Positions 34,975 to 44,757 of a stretch of 50,034 bases of DNA are shown here, piece by piece. Below the pieces are notes generated by a model. That model saw only the letters and a program-made list of their open reading frames with translations. It was not told where the DNA came from and did not search any database. The translations under genes and the position numbers were made by a program. Origin of the DNA: Candidatus Thorarchaeota archaeon (GTDB lineage: Archaea; Asgardarchaeota; Thorarchaeia; Thorarchaeales; Thorarchaeaceae); assembly GCA_013138615.1 (NCBI GenBank), contig WTCK01000070.1, forward strand, positions 1 to 50,034. Direction: 5' to 3'. Each line of letters starts with the position of its first letter. Position 1 is the stretch's first letter.

Positions 34975-35089
34975 ATTCCGCTTGCGTGTCCGAGTCGTTC
35001 CCATGGAGTTACTCGTTCTGGTTCGGCCCACATCATGTATGCAGCAAGAATTGCTTTTCGGAATGAAATAAATCAAATCGTGGGAAAGC

Positions 35090-35100
35090 CTTATTTATAG
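35090..35100 (+). promoter_or_regulatory. TATA-like box for tRNA-Glu
   Basis: CTTATTTATAG lies about 37-47 bases upstream of the tRNA, consistent with a short leader. Confidence 0.45.
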
Positions 35101-35136
35101 TTGGAGAGGTTTCGCGCTTCGGACTCGACTAGGATG

Positions 35137-35210
35137 GCTCCGGTAGTGTAGTCCGGCCAGCATGGGGGACTCTCGATCCCCCGACCCGGGTTCAAATCCC
35201 GGCCGGAGCA
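35137..35210 (+). tRNA. tRNA-Glu(CTC)
   Basis: Acceptor GCTCCGG pairs with CCGGAGC, discriminator A at 35210. The D arm is GTGT/GCAT, the anticodon stem GGGGA/TCCCC with loop CTCTCGA (anticodon CTC), and the T arm CCGGG, TTCAAAT, CCCGG. The next bases, 35211-35213, are CCA, so the 3' end may be encoded. No intron. Confidence 0.95.
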
Positions 35211-35223
35211 CCACCTCTTTCTT

Positions 35224-37191
35224 TCAAGTTAACATATATCGACGCCTGATTAATGGTATGCTAACTAGGCTAATTGACAAACAAGAACCAATAGCTAGGG
35301 CGACTATTCCGATGCCTTGAGCCGCTGAAACATCGGCTTCTCCAATCACAATTACAGCTGATCCTGCGTATGATTGAAGAGAGCCTGATGCTTCAGATTC
35401 GTACGATAGAAGATAGCTACCCGCTGTGGAGGGAATCGCTAGGTGCAGACTGATCAAACCATGATTACTGCTATCTATTTCCATATTAGCTGATAGCCAT
35501 CCGTAACTTATTGGAATGCTTCTTAGTAATGACCCATTCAACCCTTGAATGGTAAGTTGAACGTATATCTCCTTGAGCTGCGGTATTATTTCGTAGTAAT
35601 CGAAAATAATTATGACAGGTATCGTTTTGGCTACAGTGAAACTATACTCCAGGATGACCGAGAGTTCGTATGCTGACTCATTTCCGCTGCATACAATTAG
35701 GAAAACAAAGTGGCCTTCACTGGAAGGTGCCAAGAAAGCCATAGTTGCAATGCCGACCTGATTAGTTATCGACTGTGAAATGAGAGTGCTATTAATCGAG
35801 TGGACTTCCACTAGTTTGTTGGAATAGTTGGCATTGTTATTGATAAGGTGGACTACAAGCAATATCTCTTGTTGGGGAGATGCAAATCCCAAGATGTTGC
35901 TCTGATTCAGTGACAACGTAGGACGAAACCATATTGGTTCACTGAACCAGTAAGTTCCATTGGTGACGTATTGTGCATCATTGACCGTAATGATGAATTC
36001 CCTGATTCCTTTAGGTCCTGTTATGGGTAGAAAGAGCTGAGTTGAGTTGCTGTTGCCAGTCAGGGGTTCTGTAACTGCTTTTTCAGTTAGTGTATCGAGA
36101 ATAGTAATGGATGCACCGGGAATCGGTCGATTCAGAATGTCCTGCACCACCACTGAGATCTCAAGTTCGGTCCCAGTGACAATGTACTCTGGTAAGAACG
36201 CTTCAATCAGCACAGGGCTTGTGACAATGAAATGAATTTGAAGAATTGAAATGCTGTATCGGTCAGTTCCCGTGTATTCAATTATCAGTGTGTGGTTGTT
36301 CAGAGAGATTCCTTCATTGATTCGTAAATCAAGAGTTGCTACGCCTGAGCCGTTGGTCGTTATCGAGGATTGTGTTGTGCCATCAAGCGATACCATCATG
36401 AGGCCGTTGGGCAATGTTTCTTCGTTGGCCCAAAGCGTGAGGGAGAGAGTAATTGAATCGTTCAAAGTGACAATATCAGATAGAGCATTGTCGTGTTTGA
36501 TGAGGGTCGCAATCTGCTCTACTGTTATGGAAAACGATGTTTCTACGCCTTTTTGAAAAAGCGCCAAGTTCCCTTCATAGACAACAGAAACAGTATTCGC
36601 ACCTAGCTGTGCCCAAGAAGTGTTACAGTGGAAAGAGAAACTGACACAGCCGGTGTCATTGGTGATACCAGAGCCAAGTGGCAATGAATCACTGAACACC
36701 ATAAGAGAAGCGCCTGAAAGCGATTCGTTCATGTCGTTAAGGAGGCGGACTATGAGATTCAGATCGTCACCTGGCGCCAAATCACTGTCCTTGACTTGAA
36801 TCTCCATTGTTGTTGCTGAAACAACTGTAAGTGGCATCCACTGGCAGGAAGGCGAGAGTGAAAGTGATTGATTGCCGCGAAAAGTCGCATTAATCATCAT
36901 AAAACCCAGTGGATGTTCGGAGGGGAGAGGCCAATCGATGTATGCTAAGCCATTTGAATCGGTCATGTCCGAACCAAGAAACGAATCGTGGGTCTGGTCG
37001 AAGAATTCTATTCTCTGGTTGACAACTGGGTCCCCATAGGTTCCATTTTGCAATAACTGAGCAGTAATGGTTATGGTTTCCCCTCTGGAAACAACATTTT
37101 CGCCTTCAGCGGAAACGGTAGTCATGCTGCTTATGAATAGAAGAGAAACAGCAGCTAAAACAATCAGCAAGGGAACTGCACTGCTTTTCAG
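35224..37191 (-). CDS. Secreted surface protein with Ig-like repeats and C-terminal membrane anchor
   Basis: The protein (about 655 residues) starts with a signal peptide: KSSAVPLLIVLAAVSLLF and a cleavage-like TTVSA site. Repeated beta-sandwich-like modules follow, rich in Thr, Ser and Asn. The C-terminal transmembrane span (GIGIVALAIGSCLSISLVSI) is followed by a basic stop (RRRYM), so the protein would be anchored in the membrane and face outward. Without the CTG at 37191 the first TTG (37170) lies inside the signal peptide and removes its Lys. GAGGAGG lies eight bases before the CTG, so CTG is my preferred start. It shares its divergent upstream region with the HerA/VirB4-like ATPase. Confidence 0.85.
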   Translation of the reverse strand: MKSSAVPLLIVLAAVSLLFISSMTTVSAEGENVVSRGETITITAQLLQNGTYGDPVVNQRIEFFDQTHDSFLGSDMTDSNGLAYIDWPLPSEHPLGFMMINATFRGNQSLSLSPSCQWMPLTVVSATTMEIQVKDSDLAPGDDLNLIVRLLNDMNESLSGASLMVFSDSLPLGSGITNDTGCVSFSFHCNTSWAQLGANTVSVVYEGNLALFQKGVETSFSITVEQIATLIKHDNALSDIVTLNDSITLSLTLWANEETLPNGLMMVSLDGTTQSSITTNGSGVATLDLRINEGISLNNHTLIIEYTGTDRYSISILQIHFIVTSPVLIEAFLPEYIVTGTELEISVVVQDILNRPIPGASITILDTLTEKAVTEPLTGNSNSTQLFLPITGPKGIREFIITVNDAQYVTNGTYWFSEPIWFRPTLSLNQSNILGFASPQQEILLVVHLINNNANYSNKLVEVHSINSTLISQSITNQVGIATMAFLAPSSEGHFVFLIVCSGNESAYELSVILEYSFTVAKTIPVIIIFDYYEIIPQLKEIYVQLTIQGLNGSLLRSIPISYGWLSANMEIDSSNHGLISLHLAIPSTAGSYLLSYESEASGSLQSYAGSAVIVIGEADVSAAQGIGIVALAIGSCLSISLVSIPLIRRRYMLT

Positions 37192-37199
37192 GATAGATT

Positions 37200-37206
37200 C
37201 CTCCTC
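37200..37206 (-). promoter_or_regulatory. Shine-Dalgarno that supports a CTG start
   Basis: On the minus strand this reads GAGGAGG, eight bases before the CTG at 37191-37189. There is no ATG, GTG or TTG in frame between it and the signal peptide. The TTG at 37170 is 29 bases away and too far. Confidence 0.6.
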
Positions 37207-37472
37207 GATTTGGGGTTTGAGCTCCGTTTGCCTGTGTTTTGCTTGCTGTGGTGCGAAGTAACAGGTCTGGATTACTCTAAAGTGAGTCGCGAACCGGGGT
37301 TATTAACCTCCTACAGTTACTGCGTTGTTTCTCAATGAACCAAGTTGTAAGATAACTGGGGGAGTTCTTATGGAGAAATCTGAAACTATGAACTGACCGC
37401 ATATCTATGCTGAAGGAATTGAGTATTGTCATCTGCAACAGACGAAATCCGCTCTATCATACGGCCTAGAAT

Positions 37473-40400
37473 ATGACAAAGAGAGATGAGAAGGTGATAC
37501 AGATATTCAGTCGCACGCATCTAGGACTGTGGACCTTGGTCAGAACAATGTGGATTGGTGGCACGATTATATGTGGTATCTACATGATGTTCGTGTACTT
37601 GTTACCTCTTGTCGGTTTGATCCAACAGCCGCCTGTGCCTTTGAAACTGACTGTCGAGGTCATTGTTTGTGCAATACCAATCCTGTCAGGTGGGTTGCTG
37701 ACCAGTGAGAGAATTCGTAATGACGAATTGTCAGTTCTTATCGATGAAAAGTTCCTTGTTATTCAGCTGGATAGGCATGTTGTTGTGACTTGCGCACTAG
37801 AACTTGCTTCTGTGCCTAGCTCAATTGTTGTTTTTCCGGGTAAGGAGCCTAGGTATAATGCCGCACTGCTATTAGCACTGCGTGCAGGCTTGGATAGCAG
37901 AGTTTCCATGGCCTATGAGGTGGGAGTAGAGAAAGGGGAACCATTCCTGCGGTTGTTCATAACTGCATCTGGAAAGAATCTAACGGAAATCAAGGAGATT
38001 TTGAGGCGAGAAGCCACTCGAACGGAAGCTATTCTTTTGGCTTCTTTGAACGGGGTTGAGGTGCATCAGCTAGGAGAAGACAAGCTGAGGGGAGCGAGTG
38101 AAATAGTGCATCGTTTAGACTCGTTGAGAAAGCCTTCAGCATTGGTTCATGATGACGGGATGCTTCAGTCACTCACATTCATTGTGGGAATCCCCAGAGT
38201 TGCGCCTTCGATTGATGCCTCGCAGGTTGGCACATTCATCTCTACTGCAATCAAACAGAGATACTCTGTCACACTTACTTGTGTATTCTCAAGTGCAAAA
38301 GCGGGCAGAGAGAGGAAAAGAATGGAAGGAGAATGGAAAAACATTCGCGCAAAGGAGCTAAGGAATGAGGATTCCTTGACTGATCATGCCAACAAGAGAA
38401 AACTTCTAGATCAACATGAGAGAATGCATGGTGATTCTGGATGGTTTGATAACTCCGTGTACGTTCTTGCTAAGGCCAAGAATACTGCTGAACTTGAAAG
38501 GGTGACGAATGGTGTAAACGGTCTTATCGCCTCAATTTGGGGTGGGGAAGGAAACATTTCCTTGAAAAAAAGAGGAATTCGAGGCAGAACTGTATGTAGA
38601 CTTATCACCAGACGCCATTTCAAACGTCAGAAAATCCATGTGAGTTCCTTAGTGGGCTACGTAAACACCCCTATACAACAGCTTCCTGTGATTGCAGCGA
38701 CCGTGGCTCCAGTTTTTCCAGTTCCGCTAAGGAAGCTGATAGATAATGATCTAATCATTGGAGAGACAATCTACGGAGGGCGACGCATTAGTGATATCGG
38801 GATTAGACCGGAGTGGCTGCGAGAACATGTTGCAGTTCTCGGCGCTACGGGCACGGGTAAGACAAATCTTGTGAAGAAATTGATGCTTGAATTGAGTTTG
38901 AAGACTGATGTTCCTTGGTGGGTGTTTGATATCAAAGGATCTGAGTATGCGGACCTTGCTGGATGGGACTCCGACATTCTCATACTCAGTCCGGGAAAGG
39001 ATGCCTCTTTCGTGATGGATTTGTTAGACATTGAAATGGATTCAAGTGAGGTAGATGCGCATGCAACTTTTGCGATACTAAGGGAGCTCATAAATGAAAG
39101 AGGCGTGTCATCTGAGCTTTCACCTGCCATGGAGAAGCTCTTACGAGAGTCAGTAATGGAGTTAGCGGAATCAAGGCATGCAACGAAGTCAGTCCAAGTC
39201 CTCAACCAGATTATCTCGAAGTTGGCTGGCAATGATCGCTTTGGAAGCATGACTAGGGATGCGCTTCTTAACCGTCTTGAGATATTATCACGTGAACCCC
39301 TTGGGTCCATACTGAAAGGGGGAGCAGAAGCACTCAAGATTTCTACTTTGTTGAACAAGCGTGTGGTATTCGACATGCGCCACATTGCAAGGGTAGGTGG
39401 GATGGATGCGGTTCGAATCCTCTACAATCTTGTCGCCAAGAGAATATTCGACAGTGCCATGAAACGCGGAATAAAGCCTGGACTGCATCATGTGGTAGTT
39501 CTTGAGGAGGCGAGCAATTTGGTGCCTGAGAGCTACACAAGGCATTCCGCAGCAGATGTCACCACTGGTGAGTCGATGGTTATGCTTCAACGGGCCACCG
39601 GACAAGGAGTCATTGTTGTATCAACAAGACCGAACATTTCCTCGAACATTTTAGCCAATACTGCAACTAAGATTACATTTCGTCTGCCGTACGACAGCTC
39701 CATTGGGTCTAAGTATATGGCTCTCAATGCTGAACAGGAAGAGTACCTCAAATCACTGAAATGCGGCAGAGCCCTCATTCATGTTCCAAGTTCTAGTACT
39801 TTCGAAATTGCCACTAAGCTGTTTGTACCCATGTCTGGAATCTTAGGAAAGGATGCCAAAGAAGCTGTCACTCAAGGCTGTGAGAAAGCTGAATTAAAGA
39901 CAGTCGTGCACGAAGCGTCTGTTATTATCAAACCTGAGAGGGTGGTGTCTGATCGACTAGGTGAGCTGGCAAACCATGTAGTTGCTTTTCTCGCATCTAG
40001 AGATATGGCCACTGAGATTGAGATTAGGAGCCTATTGATGACTCTGGATTCGCAATTTGCTGAAAATGACATTGCTGAGATAATCCGCGACCTTGTTTCT
40101 CTGGGAGCTATTGCACGCGAAGCGCTTTCACTTGTACCTGGGGGTTTTGTGTTTACAGTACCAGGCAGAGAATTGGAAGCTGTTAGGAACGTCATTATGA
40201 ATTACATGACTCGCCGCCTGGACTCGGTTCATAACCTTGAATATCAGAAGCTGGATTCGAATGGAGCACAATTGATTGCCTGCAATCATGCTATACTCAT
40301 CTTGCCAAACCATCTGAAAGCATCTTCCATTGAATCGGTTTTAGGACAGATTGGAGCGTGCATGAGTGAGCTCGGGAATAATATCAACAAGTTGGTGGTT

Positions 40401-41225
40401 GTGGTGAGAGGAAGCATCGCCGCAGCCAAATTAAGAGAACTCATTGACCGTTCAGAAACATTTGATGCTGTGACTGTAATCTCAGCTTTTCCCAGCTCTC
40501 TAAACAAGGTAGTGGATGAACTTGTCCATGGAAAGCCACATAGGAGCGAAGTGGTTGAAGAGCAGCTTGGTGTGGTTGCCAAATTCTCCAAATCAGAAAG
40601 GGTTGATTTACGAGGAGCTGTGCATGATGTCGGTTCGGCTACGAGTCGTGCAGTCCAAATGCGTCTCTGGTTTGGTTTGATCGAAGACTTCGTTGATTTG
40701 TCGAATGGACATATTGTGTGGGATGCCCTTCTAGAATTCATCGACACTACTGCGTTGCAGTCACTCAAAGGGAGGTCGGCCCCCATGAGTGTCGAGGAAG
40801 GCAAACGTGCTCTCACAGAACTCCTTGCTGATGAGGTGCTTGTGGCGTTACGTGTTGGAGCCGAGAAGCGATATACTGATTTCGAGAAGAACCTCTGGAT
40901 TGTAAATTCATCAGTGCTGAAAGAACTCAAGGAGAGAGCTATTAATCTATTAATTGAAGAGAGTGGGAAACAGAATGAATCTATTTCTCAAGGCCATGAA
41001 TACTATGATTTCTGTGTTGGTAAAAAATCTTATGTTGTATTTCCAACACAGCAACAGCTTAACACGCTTCTGAATCTTCATAGTGATGTGGCATGCCGGA
41101 TTTGCGGGTCAACGCAAGTGATATGCCTCCTAACAGCAGCTGAGTATCTTGATGATGGTGCCATAGTTCCAGCGAATTTGATCATGAAAACGATGGATGA
41201 TGCGATTGCAGAAATGTTAGTATAG
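37473..41225 (+). CDS. Membrane-anchored HerA/VirB4-like ATPase with winged-helix region
   Basis: This 1250-residue protein has two likely N-terminal transmembrane spans (about 23-46 and 58-76). A long domain of about 350 residues with alternating strands follows, perhaps like the VirB4 N-domain. The ATPase has Walker A LGATGTGKTNL near 455, WWVFDIKGSEYADL near 482 and VVLEEASNLVPES near 672. STRPNISSNILANTATKITF is the conserved sensor. Beyond about 810 there is a winged-helix-like segment (HVVAFLASRDMATEIEIRSL), and CRIC near 1207 may be a single zinc knuckle. The family includes the DNA-translocating HerA and secretion VirB4 or CedB-type ATPases. The N-terminal membrane anchor favours transport over end resection. 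Confidence 0.8.
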   Translation: MTKRDEKVIQIFSRTHLGLWTLVRTMWIGGTIICGIYMMFVYLLPLVGLIQQPPVPLKLTVEVIVCAIPILSGGLLTSERIRNDELSVLIDEKFLVIQLDRHVVVTCALELASVPSSIVVFPGKEPRYNAALLLALRAGLDSRVSMAYEVGVEKGEPFLRLFITASGKNLTEIKEILRREATRTEAILLASLNGVEVHQLGEDKLRGASEIVHRLDSLRKPSALVHDDGMLQSLTFIVGIPRVAPSIDASQVGTFISTAIKQRYSVTLTCVFSSAKAGRERKRMEGEWKNIRAKELRNEDSLTDHANKRKLLDQHERMHGDSGWFDNSVYVLAKAKNTAELERVTNGVNGLIASIWGGEGNISLKKRGIRGRTVCRLITRRHFKRQKIHVSSLVGYVNTPIQQLPVIAATVAPVFPVPLRKLIDNDLIIGETIYGGRRISDIGIRPEWLREHVAVLGATGTGKTNLVKKLMLELSLKTDVPWWVFDIKGSEYADLAGWDSDILILSPGKDASFVMDLLDIEMDSSEVDAHATFAILRELINERGVSSELSPAMEKLLRESVMELAESRHATKSVQVLNQIISKLAGNDRFGSMTRDALLNRLEILSREPLGSILKGGAEALKISTLLNKRVVFDMRHIARVGGMDAVRILYNLVAKRIFDSAMKRGIKPGLHHVVVLEEASNLVPESYTRHSAADVTTGESMVMLQRATGQGVIVVSTRPNISSNILANTATKITFRLPYDSSIGSKYMALNAEQEEYLKSLKCGRALIHVPSSSTFEIATKLFVPMSGILGKDAKEAVTQGCEKAELKTVVHEASVIIKPERVVSDRLGELANHVVAFLASRDMATEIEIRSLLMTLDSQFAENDIAEIIRDLVSLGAIAREALSLVPGGFVFTVPGRELEAVRNVIMNYMTRRLDSVHNLEYQKLDSNGAQLIACNHAILILPNHLKASSIESVLGQIGACMSELGNNINKLVVVVRGSIAAAKLRELIDRSETFDAVTVISAFPSSLNKVVDELVHGKPHRSEVVEEQLGVVAKFSKSERVDLRGAVHDVGSATSRAVQMRLWFGLIEDFVDLSNGHIVWDALLEFIDTTALQSLKGRSAPMSVEEGKRALTELLADEVLVALRVGAEKRYTDFEKNLWIVNSSVLKELKERAINLLIEESGKQNESISQGHEYYDFCVGKKSYVVFPTQQQLNTLLNLHSDVACRICGSTQVICLLTAAEYLDDGAIVPANLIMKTMDDAIAEMLV

Positions 41226-41229
41226 TGTT

Positions 41230-42033
41230 TCAGCATTCCATTCTGGTACAAGTAGTTGATTTATCTGCGAGAAGAGCAGTTAGACGTCCTGGAACCGTTA
41301 GGTTGAAGATTGCAACTTGAGTTGTCTGACTAGCTAGTTCAAGAAGCTCCTGTGCCTTCCGGGCCATACCTCCTGTTACATCTGTGGCAGCAGAAGTCCC
41401 TGCACCTGCCAGAACGGAGTCCTTGTTGGAACTATCAATCACAGACACAAGAGTGGCATTCGGGTTGACACGGGGATCTTCTTCGAATATGCCATCTACA
41501 TCTGTGCCAATGAATACTCTCTGGATATCCAATGCTTTTGCTAGGTAGACAGAAATGGTATCACCACTTAAAATGGAGGCCCCTTGTACATCGTCAAGGC
41601 ACACATCTCCGTGGATGATGACGGCACAGTGCGCCTCTAGGGTCCATTTGATTATGTCTATTGGAAAGTTCATTATCTCGCCATCGTGCATGCTAACTGA
41701 GGAATATGGCGGAATTACAACAGATGGGATTCCATTGGCGTTTAGCGCTTGTTCGACTTCAAGTGAAAGCAGTGTCATATTGTGACGTATTGATGGTATG
41801 CCTGCAAGAAGTTTCTCTAGTGGAGTAGATGGATCTCCAAATCCATAAATGTGTGCAGCTTGGTGACCATGTGCGCCCCCCCCCAGAACGACTATTAGTG
41901 GTCCTTGGTGAGTTCGGAGCTCTTTAGCAATACGACTAATTGCCATCATGTTGACAGTAGGTGGAGAAACTTGTTTCTGAGTTATTACTGAACCGCCCAG
42001 TTTTACAAGTGTAAGAGATTTCAAATGCAACAC
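41230..42033 (-). CDS. Isopentenyl phosphate kinase
   Basis: IPK phosphorylates isopentenyl phosphate to isopentenyl diphosphate in the archaeal mevalonate pathway. The 267-residue protein belongs to the amino-acid kinase fold: LVKLGGSVITQK (9-20), GGGAHGH (51-57, with the His corresponding to the catalytic His of IPK), HGDVCLDD and FIGTDVDGIFEEDP. GGMARKAQELLELA near the end is typical. Length is normal (about 260). GTG at 42033 is the start; no strong ribosome binding site is seen. It is divergent from the uS10 gene and convergent with the HerA/VirB4-like gene. Confidence 0.9.
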   Translation of the reverse strand: MLHLKSLTLVKLGGSVITQKQVSPPTVNMMAISRIAKELRTHQGPLIVVLGGGAHGHQAAHIYGFGDPSTPLEKLLAGIPSIRHNMTLLSLEVEQALNANGIPSVVIPPYSSVSMHDGEIMNFPIDIIKWTLEAHCAVIIHGDVCLDDVQGASILSGDTISVYLAKALDIQRVFIGTDVDGIFEEDPRVNPNATLVSVIDSSNKDSVLAGAGTSAATDVTGGMARKAQELLELASQTTQVAIFNLTVPGRLTALLADKSTTCTRMEC

Positions 42034-42160
42034 TTGGGTACCGAGAGAAAATGCGTGCTTATTGATATGCCGTACATTGAATTCTGGCTAGATTCTACGA
42101 TTATACTGTCATCCATCTGGAAGATGCACCATACTTCGCAGACGTACTCCACAAGACAAT

Positions 42161-42169
42161 CTTTTTATC
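42161..42169 (+). promoter_or_regulatory. TATA-like box for uS10
   Basis: CTTTTTATC lies about 55 bases before the uS10 ATG in the divergent region with IPK. Judged by sequence only. Confidence 0.4.
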
Positions 42170-42222
42170 AGGATGCAAGACGGTTGCCTTGGATGCCTTA
42201 CCGAGTGGAGCTGTAATTCCAA

Positions 42223-42534
42223 ATGACTCAGAAAGCGAGAATTCGACTATCAAGCACAAGTACAGAAGATCTTGATGGTGTTTGCAATCAAATTAAGCGC
42301 ATAACACGCAAGACAGGTGTTCGAATGGCGGGTCCTATTCCGCTGCCAACTCGACGAATGGTAGTGCCAACTCGCAAGACCCCATGTGGTCAAGGCACCG
42401 AATCGTGGGATAAATGGGAAATGAGGGTTCATAAACGTCTAATAGATATTGATGCAGATGAACGTGCAATACGTCAGATAATGCGTGTAAGAATTCCAGA
42501 CTCGGTATATATCGAGATTGAGTTAACTGGTTAG
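42223..42534 (+). CDS. rpsJ: Ribosomal protein uS10
   Basis: uS10 belongs to the small ribosomal subunit. The 103-residue protein has ARIRLSSTSTEDLDGVCNQI near the N-terminus, then GPIPLPTRRMVVPTRKTPCGQ, the loop that reaches into the 30S head, and WEMRVHKRLIDIDADERAI. Length is typical of archaeal and eukaryotic S10/uS20e. In many archaea this gene lies beside EF-1 alpha; here it is followed by glmS. Confidence 0.97.
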   Translation: MTQKARIRLSSTSTEDLDGVCNQIKRITRKTGVRMAGPIPLPTRRMVVPTRKTPCGQGTESWDKWEMRVHKRLIDIDADERAIRQIMRVRIPDSVYIEIELTG

Positions 42535-42619
42535 TTGGTCAACATTTATCTCTTTCACAAACTCTTTCAAGTTAGTGTAAGTAAGGTCGGTAATAGCATT
42601 TTCTTGGGGCATCTTTGAG

Positions 42620-44443
42620 ATGTGCGGAATAATCGGTGTTGTTCAAGGGCGAGGCGAGGTTGCCTCATTTCTTCATCAAGCCCTGAAACGTCTTGAGTAT
42701 AGGGGATACGATTCCGTAGGCATTACCACTATTGCCGACAATCGTTTGCACACCAAGAAGGACAAAGGCAAGGTTGATGCTGTTCACAGAAGTCTGAACC
42801 TTGATGACCTTCCAGGATTCATTGGAATAGGTCACACTCGCTGGGCAACACATGGTGTTCCATCGCTCATGAATTCGCATCCACATTTTGATTGCAAGAA
42901 TGAGATAGCTGTAATACATAATGGAGTGATAGACAATTTCCTCCGATTAAGAAAGGACTTGCATTCACGAAGTCATAAGTTCAAGTCTGAAACAGATACA
43001 GAAGTAATTCCACATTTGATTGAGGAGTATATGAAAGAAGGGATGGACCTTGCGGCTGCTCTCAAAGAGGTTACGAAGCAGATTGAAGGTACTTATGCCA
43101 TAGTAGCAATGTCAACAAAGGAACCTGAGAAGATTGTATGCACACGTAACGGAAACCCACTTGTTCTTGGAAGGGAAGATGGTGTATCGTATGTTTCCTC
43201 GGATATTCCAGCATTCTTGCCGAGGACCAGCAACATGATTCTCCTGCTAGATGGCGAGATAGCCACATTAACAGTGGATGGTGTTGAAATCAGGAAACTC
43301 AGTGATAACACGCTTGTGAATCGGGAAACAATCAAGATAAGCTGGACAGCAGATCAAGCTCAGAAGAGTGGATTTCCGCATTTCATGTTGAAAGAAATAC
43401 ATGAACAGCCCGATGCCATAAGGAATACACTTCAATTGAAACCGGGGATAATTGAGGACGCTGCCAAGCTTATACACAATGCACGACGAGTCTATCTGCT
43501 TGCAATGGGAACGTCTGGACATGCTGCAATGGCATCACGTCACATGTTTGCATCAATCGCTGGAATCCTTCCGACCTTTGAACTGGCTAGTGATTTTCCA
43601 GACATAGTCTATGGTGCCTTATCCAAAGATGATTGCATAGTTGCAATCACACAGTCTGGGGAAACAACTGACACGATTACCGCTGTTAAGTACGCACAAA
43701 AATTCGGTGTCAAGGTACTTGCAATAACAAATGTGGTGGGCAGCTCCATCACGAGAATGGCTGATTATACCGTTATCACACAAGCAGGACCTGAGATTGG
43801 CGTGGCTGCTACAAAGACGTTCATGGTCCAGCTCACTTCGCTTGCTCAGATTGCACTTGCCCTAGGAGAGCTTACGGAGTTCATCGATTCTGAAGAGATA
43901 GAGAAAAAACGTCAATCATTGCAAGGAATTCCTGAAATTGTTTCAAATGTCATCTCAACACAAGAGGAGCGGGCAAGGCGATTAGCTGGCATTCTCTATA
44001 ACAAGCCGAGCCTTCTGTTCTTGGGGCGAGGGGTTTCTATGGCCACAGCCTACGAAGGAGCCCTTAAGCTCAAGGAGATTGCTTACAATCATGCGGAAGG
44101 ATATTCTGCAGGCGAATCCAAACATGGACCAATCGCCCTTGTTCAGAGTGACTATCCGGTCATATTCGTGGTGCCCAATGATGGAACCAGAAGTCGCGTT
44201 ATTGGAAACATCATGGAGATGAAGGCAAGAGGAGCATCCATTATTTCTGTCATCGAGGAAGGCGATACGGACTTGGATAGCTTATCAGACCATACGTTTA
44301 CGGTCCCTGCGGGGGTTGAGCCAGAATTCTCAACAATGGTGTATGTAGTTCCTTTGCAACTGTTTAGTTACTATATGGCAACAAGAAATGGTTATGATCC
44401 CGATAAACCTCGAAACCTTGCCAAGTCAGTTACTGTGCTTTAA
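42620..44443 (+). CDS. glmS: Glutamine-fructose-6-phosphate aminotransferase
   Basis: GlmS makes glucosamine-6-phosphate from fructose-6-phosphate and glutamine, feeding cell-surface and glycoprotein sugars. The 607-residue protein starts MCGIIGVV; Cys 2 is the N-terminal nucleophile. GHTRWATHGVPSLMNSHPH is the glutamine-binding part. Two SIS domains follow (YLLAMGTSGHAAMASRH, ITQSGETTDTITAV, EIGVAATKTF and RGVSMATAYEGALKLKEIAY). The C-terminal loop ends KPRNLAKSVTVL. All conserved parts are present and the length is normal. Confidence 0.97.
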   Translation: MCGIIGVVQGRGEVASFLHQALKRLEYRGYDSVGITTIADNRLHTKKDKGKVDAVHRSLNLDDLPGFIGIGHTRWATHGVPSLMNSHPHFDCKNEIAVIHNGVIDNFLRLRKDLHSRSHKFKSETDTEVIPHLIEEYMKEGMDLAAALKEVTKQIEGTYAIVAMSTKEPEKIVCTRNGNPLVLGREDGVSYVSSDIPAFLPRTSNMILLLDGEIATLTVDGVEIRKLSDNTLVNRETIKISWTADQAQKSGFPHFMLKEIHEQPDAIRNTLQLKPGIIEDAAKLIHNARRVYLLAMGTSGHAAMASRHMFASIAGILPTFELASDFPDIVYGALSKDDCIVAITQSGETTDTITAVKYAQKFGVKVLAITNVVGSSITRMADYTVITQAGPEIGVAATKTFMVQLTSLAQIALALGELTEFIDSEEIEKKRQSLQGIPEIVSNVISTQEERARRLAGILYNKPSLLFLGRGVSMATAYEGALKLKEIAYNHAEGYSAGESKHGPIALVQSDYPVIFVVPNDGTRSRVIGNIMEMKARGASIISVIEEGDTDLDSLSDHTFTVPAGVEPEFSTMVYVVPLQLFSYYMATRNGYDPDKPRNLAKSVTVL

Positions 44444-44488
44444 GGACCTTAAATCCTTCATTGATAAGTGGACTACTGTGAGAAGCCA

Positions 44489-44737
44489 ATGCTCTTCGAG
44501 TTGCTAAGCCCACTTACTGATTTTGCGATTCTCATTGCAGGGTACTTTGCCGAAATATGGGAATTTTTGATTTTCATTGGTCGCGTTTCAGCAAGCGTCA
44601 TTGTGCTTATCGGAGCAATACTATGGTTTACAGAGGCCAATATGAAGAGAGGTAAGGGATTAGTGTTTAGTGGCATACTCTTGGCAATCGTAATTCAGTA
44701 CTTTGTTATGTATCCTCCAGCGTTCAGCCTCGGTTAA
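44489..44737 (+). CDS. Small multi-span membrane protein
   Basis: No family is recognised. About 82 residues from ATG at 44489 hold three hydrophobic segments (ILIAGYFAEIWEFLIFIG, SASVIVLIGAILWF, VFSGILLAIVIQYFVMYP). GTG at 44468 is an alternative start that adds seven residues. It lies 45 bases after glmS on the same strand and may be co-transcribed with it. Function is unknown. Confidence 0.6.
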   Translation: MLFELLSPLTDFAILIAGYFAEIWEFLIFIGRVSASVIVLIGAILWFTEANMKRGKGLVFSGILLAIVIQYFVMYPPAFSLG

Positions 44738-44757
44738 TGAATTGCATTTAGTCCACG

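Noticed and set aside
38771..39385. Long antisense ORF inside the HerA/VirB4-like gene
   Set aside because: It lies opposite the conserved ATPase core, has low-complexity Ser-rich composition and no ribosome binding site.
40286..40930. Second long antisense ORF inside the same ATPase gene
   Set aside because: It is a codon-bias shadow of the sense strand; no family pattern and no promoter.
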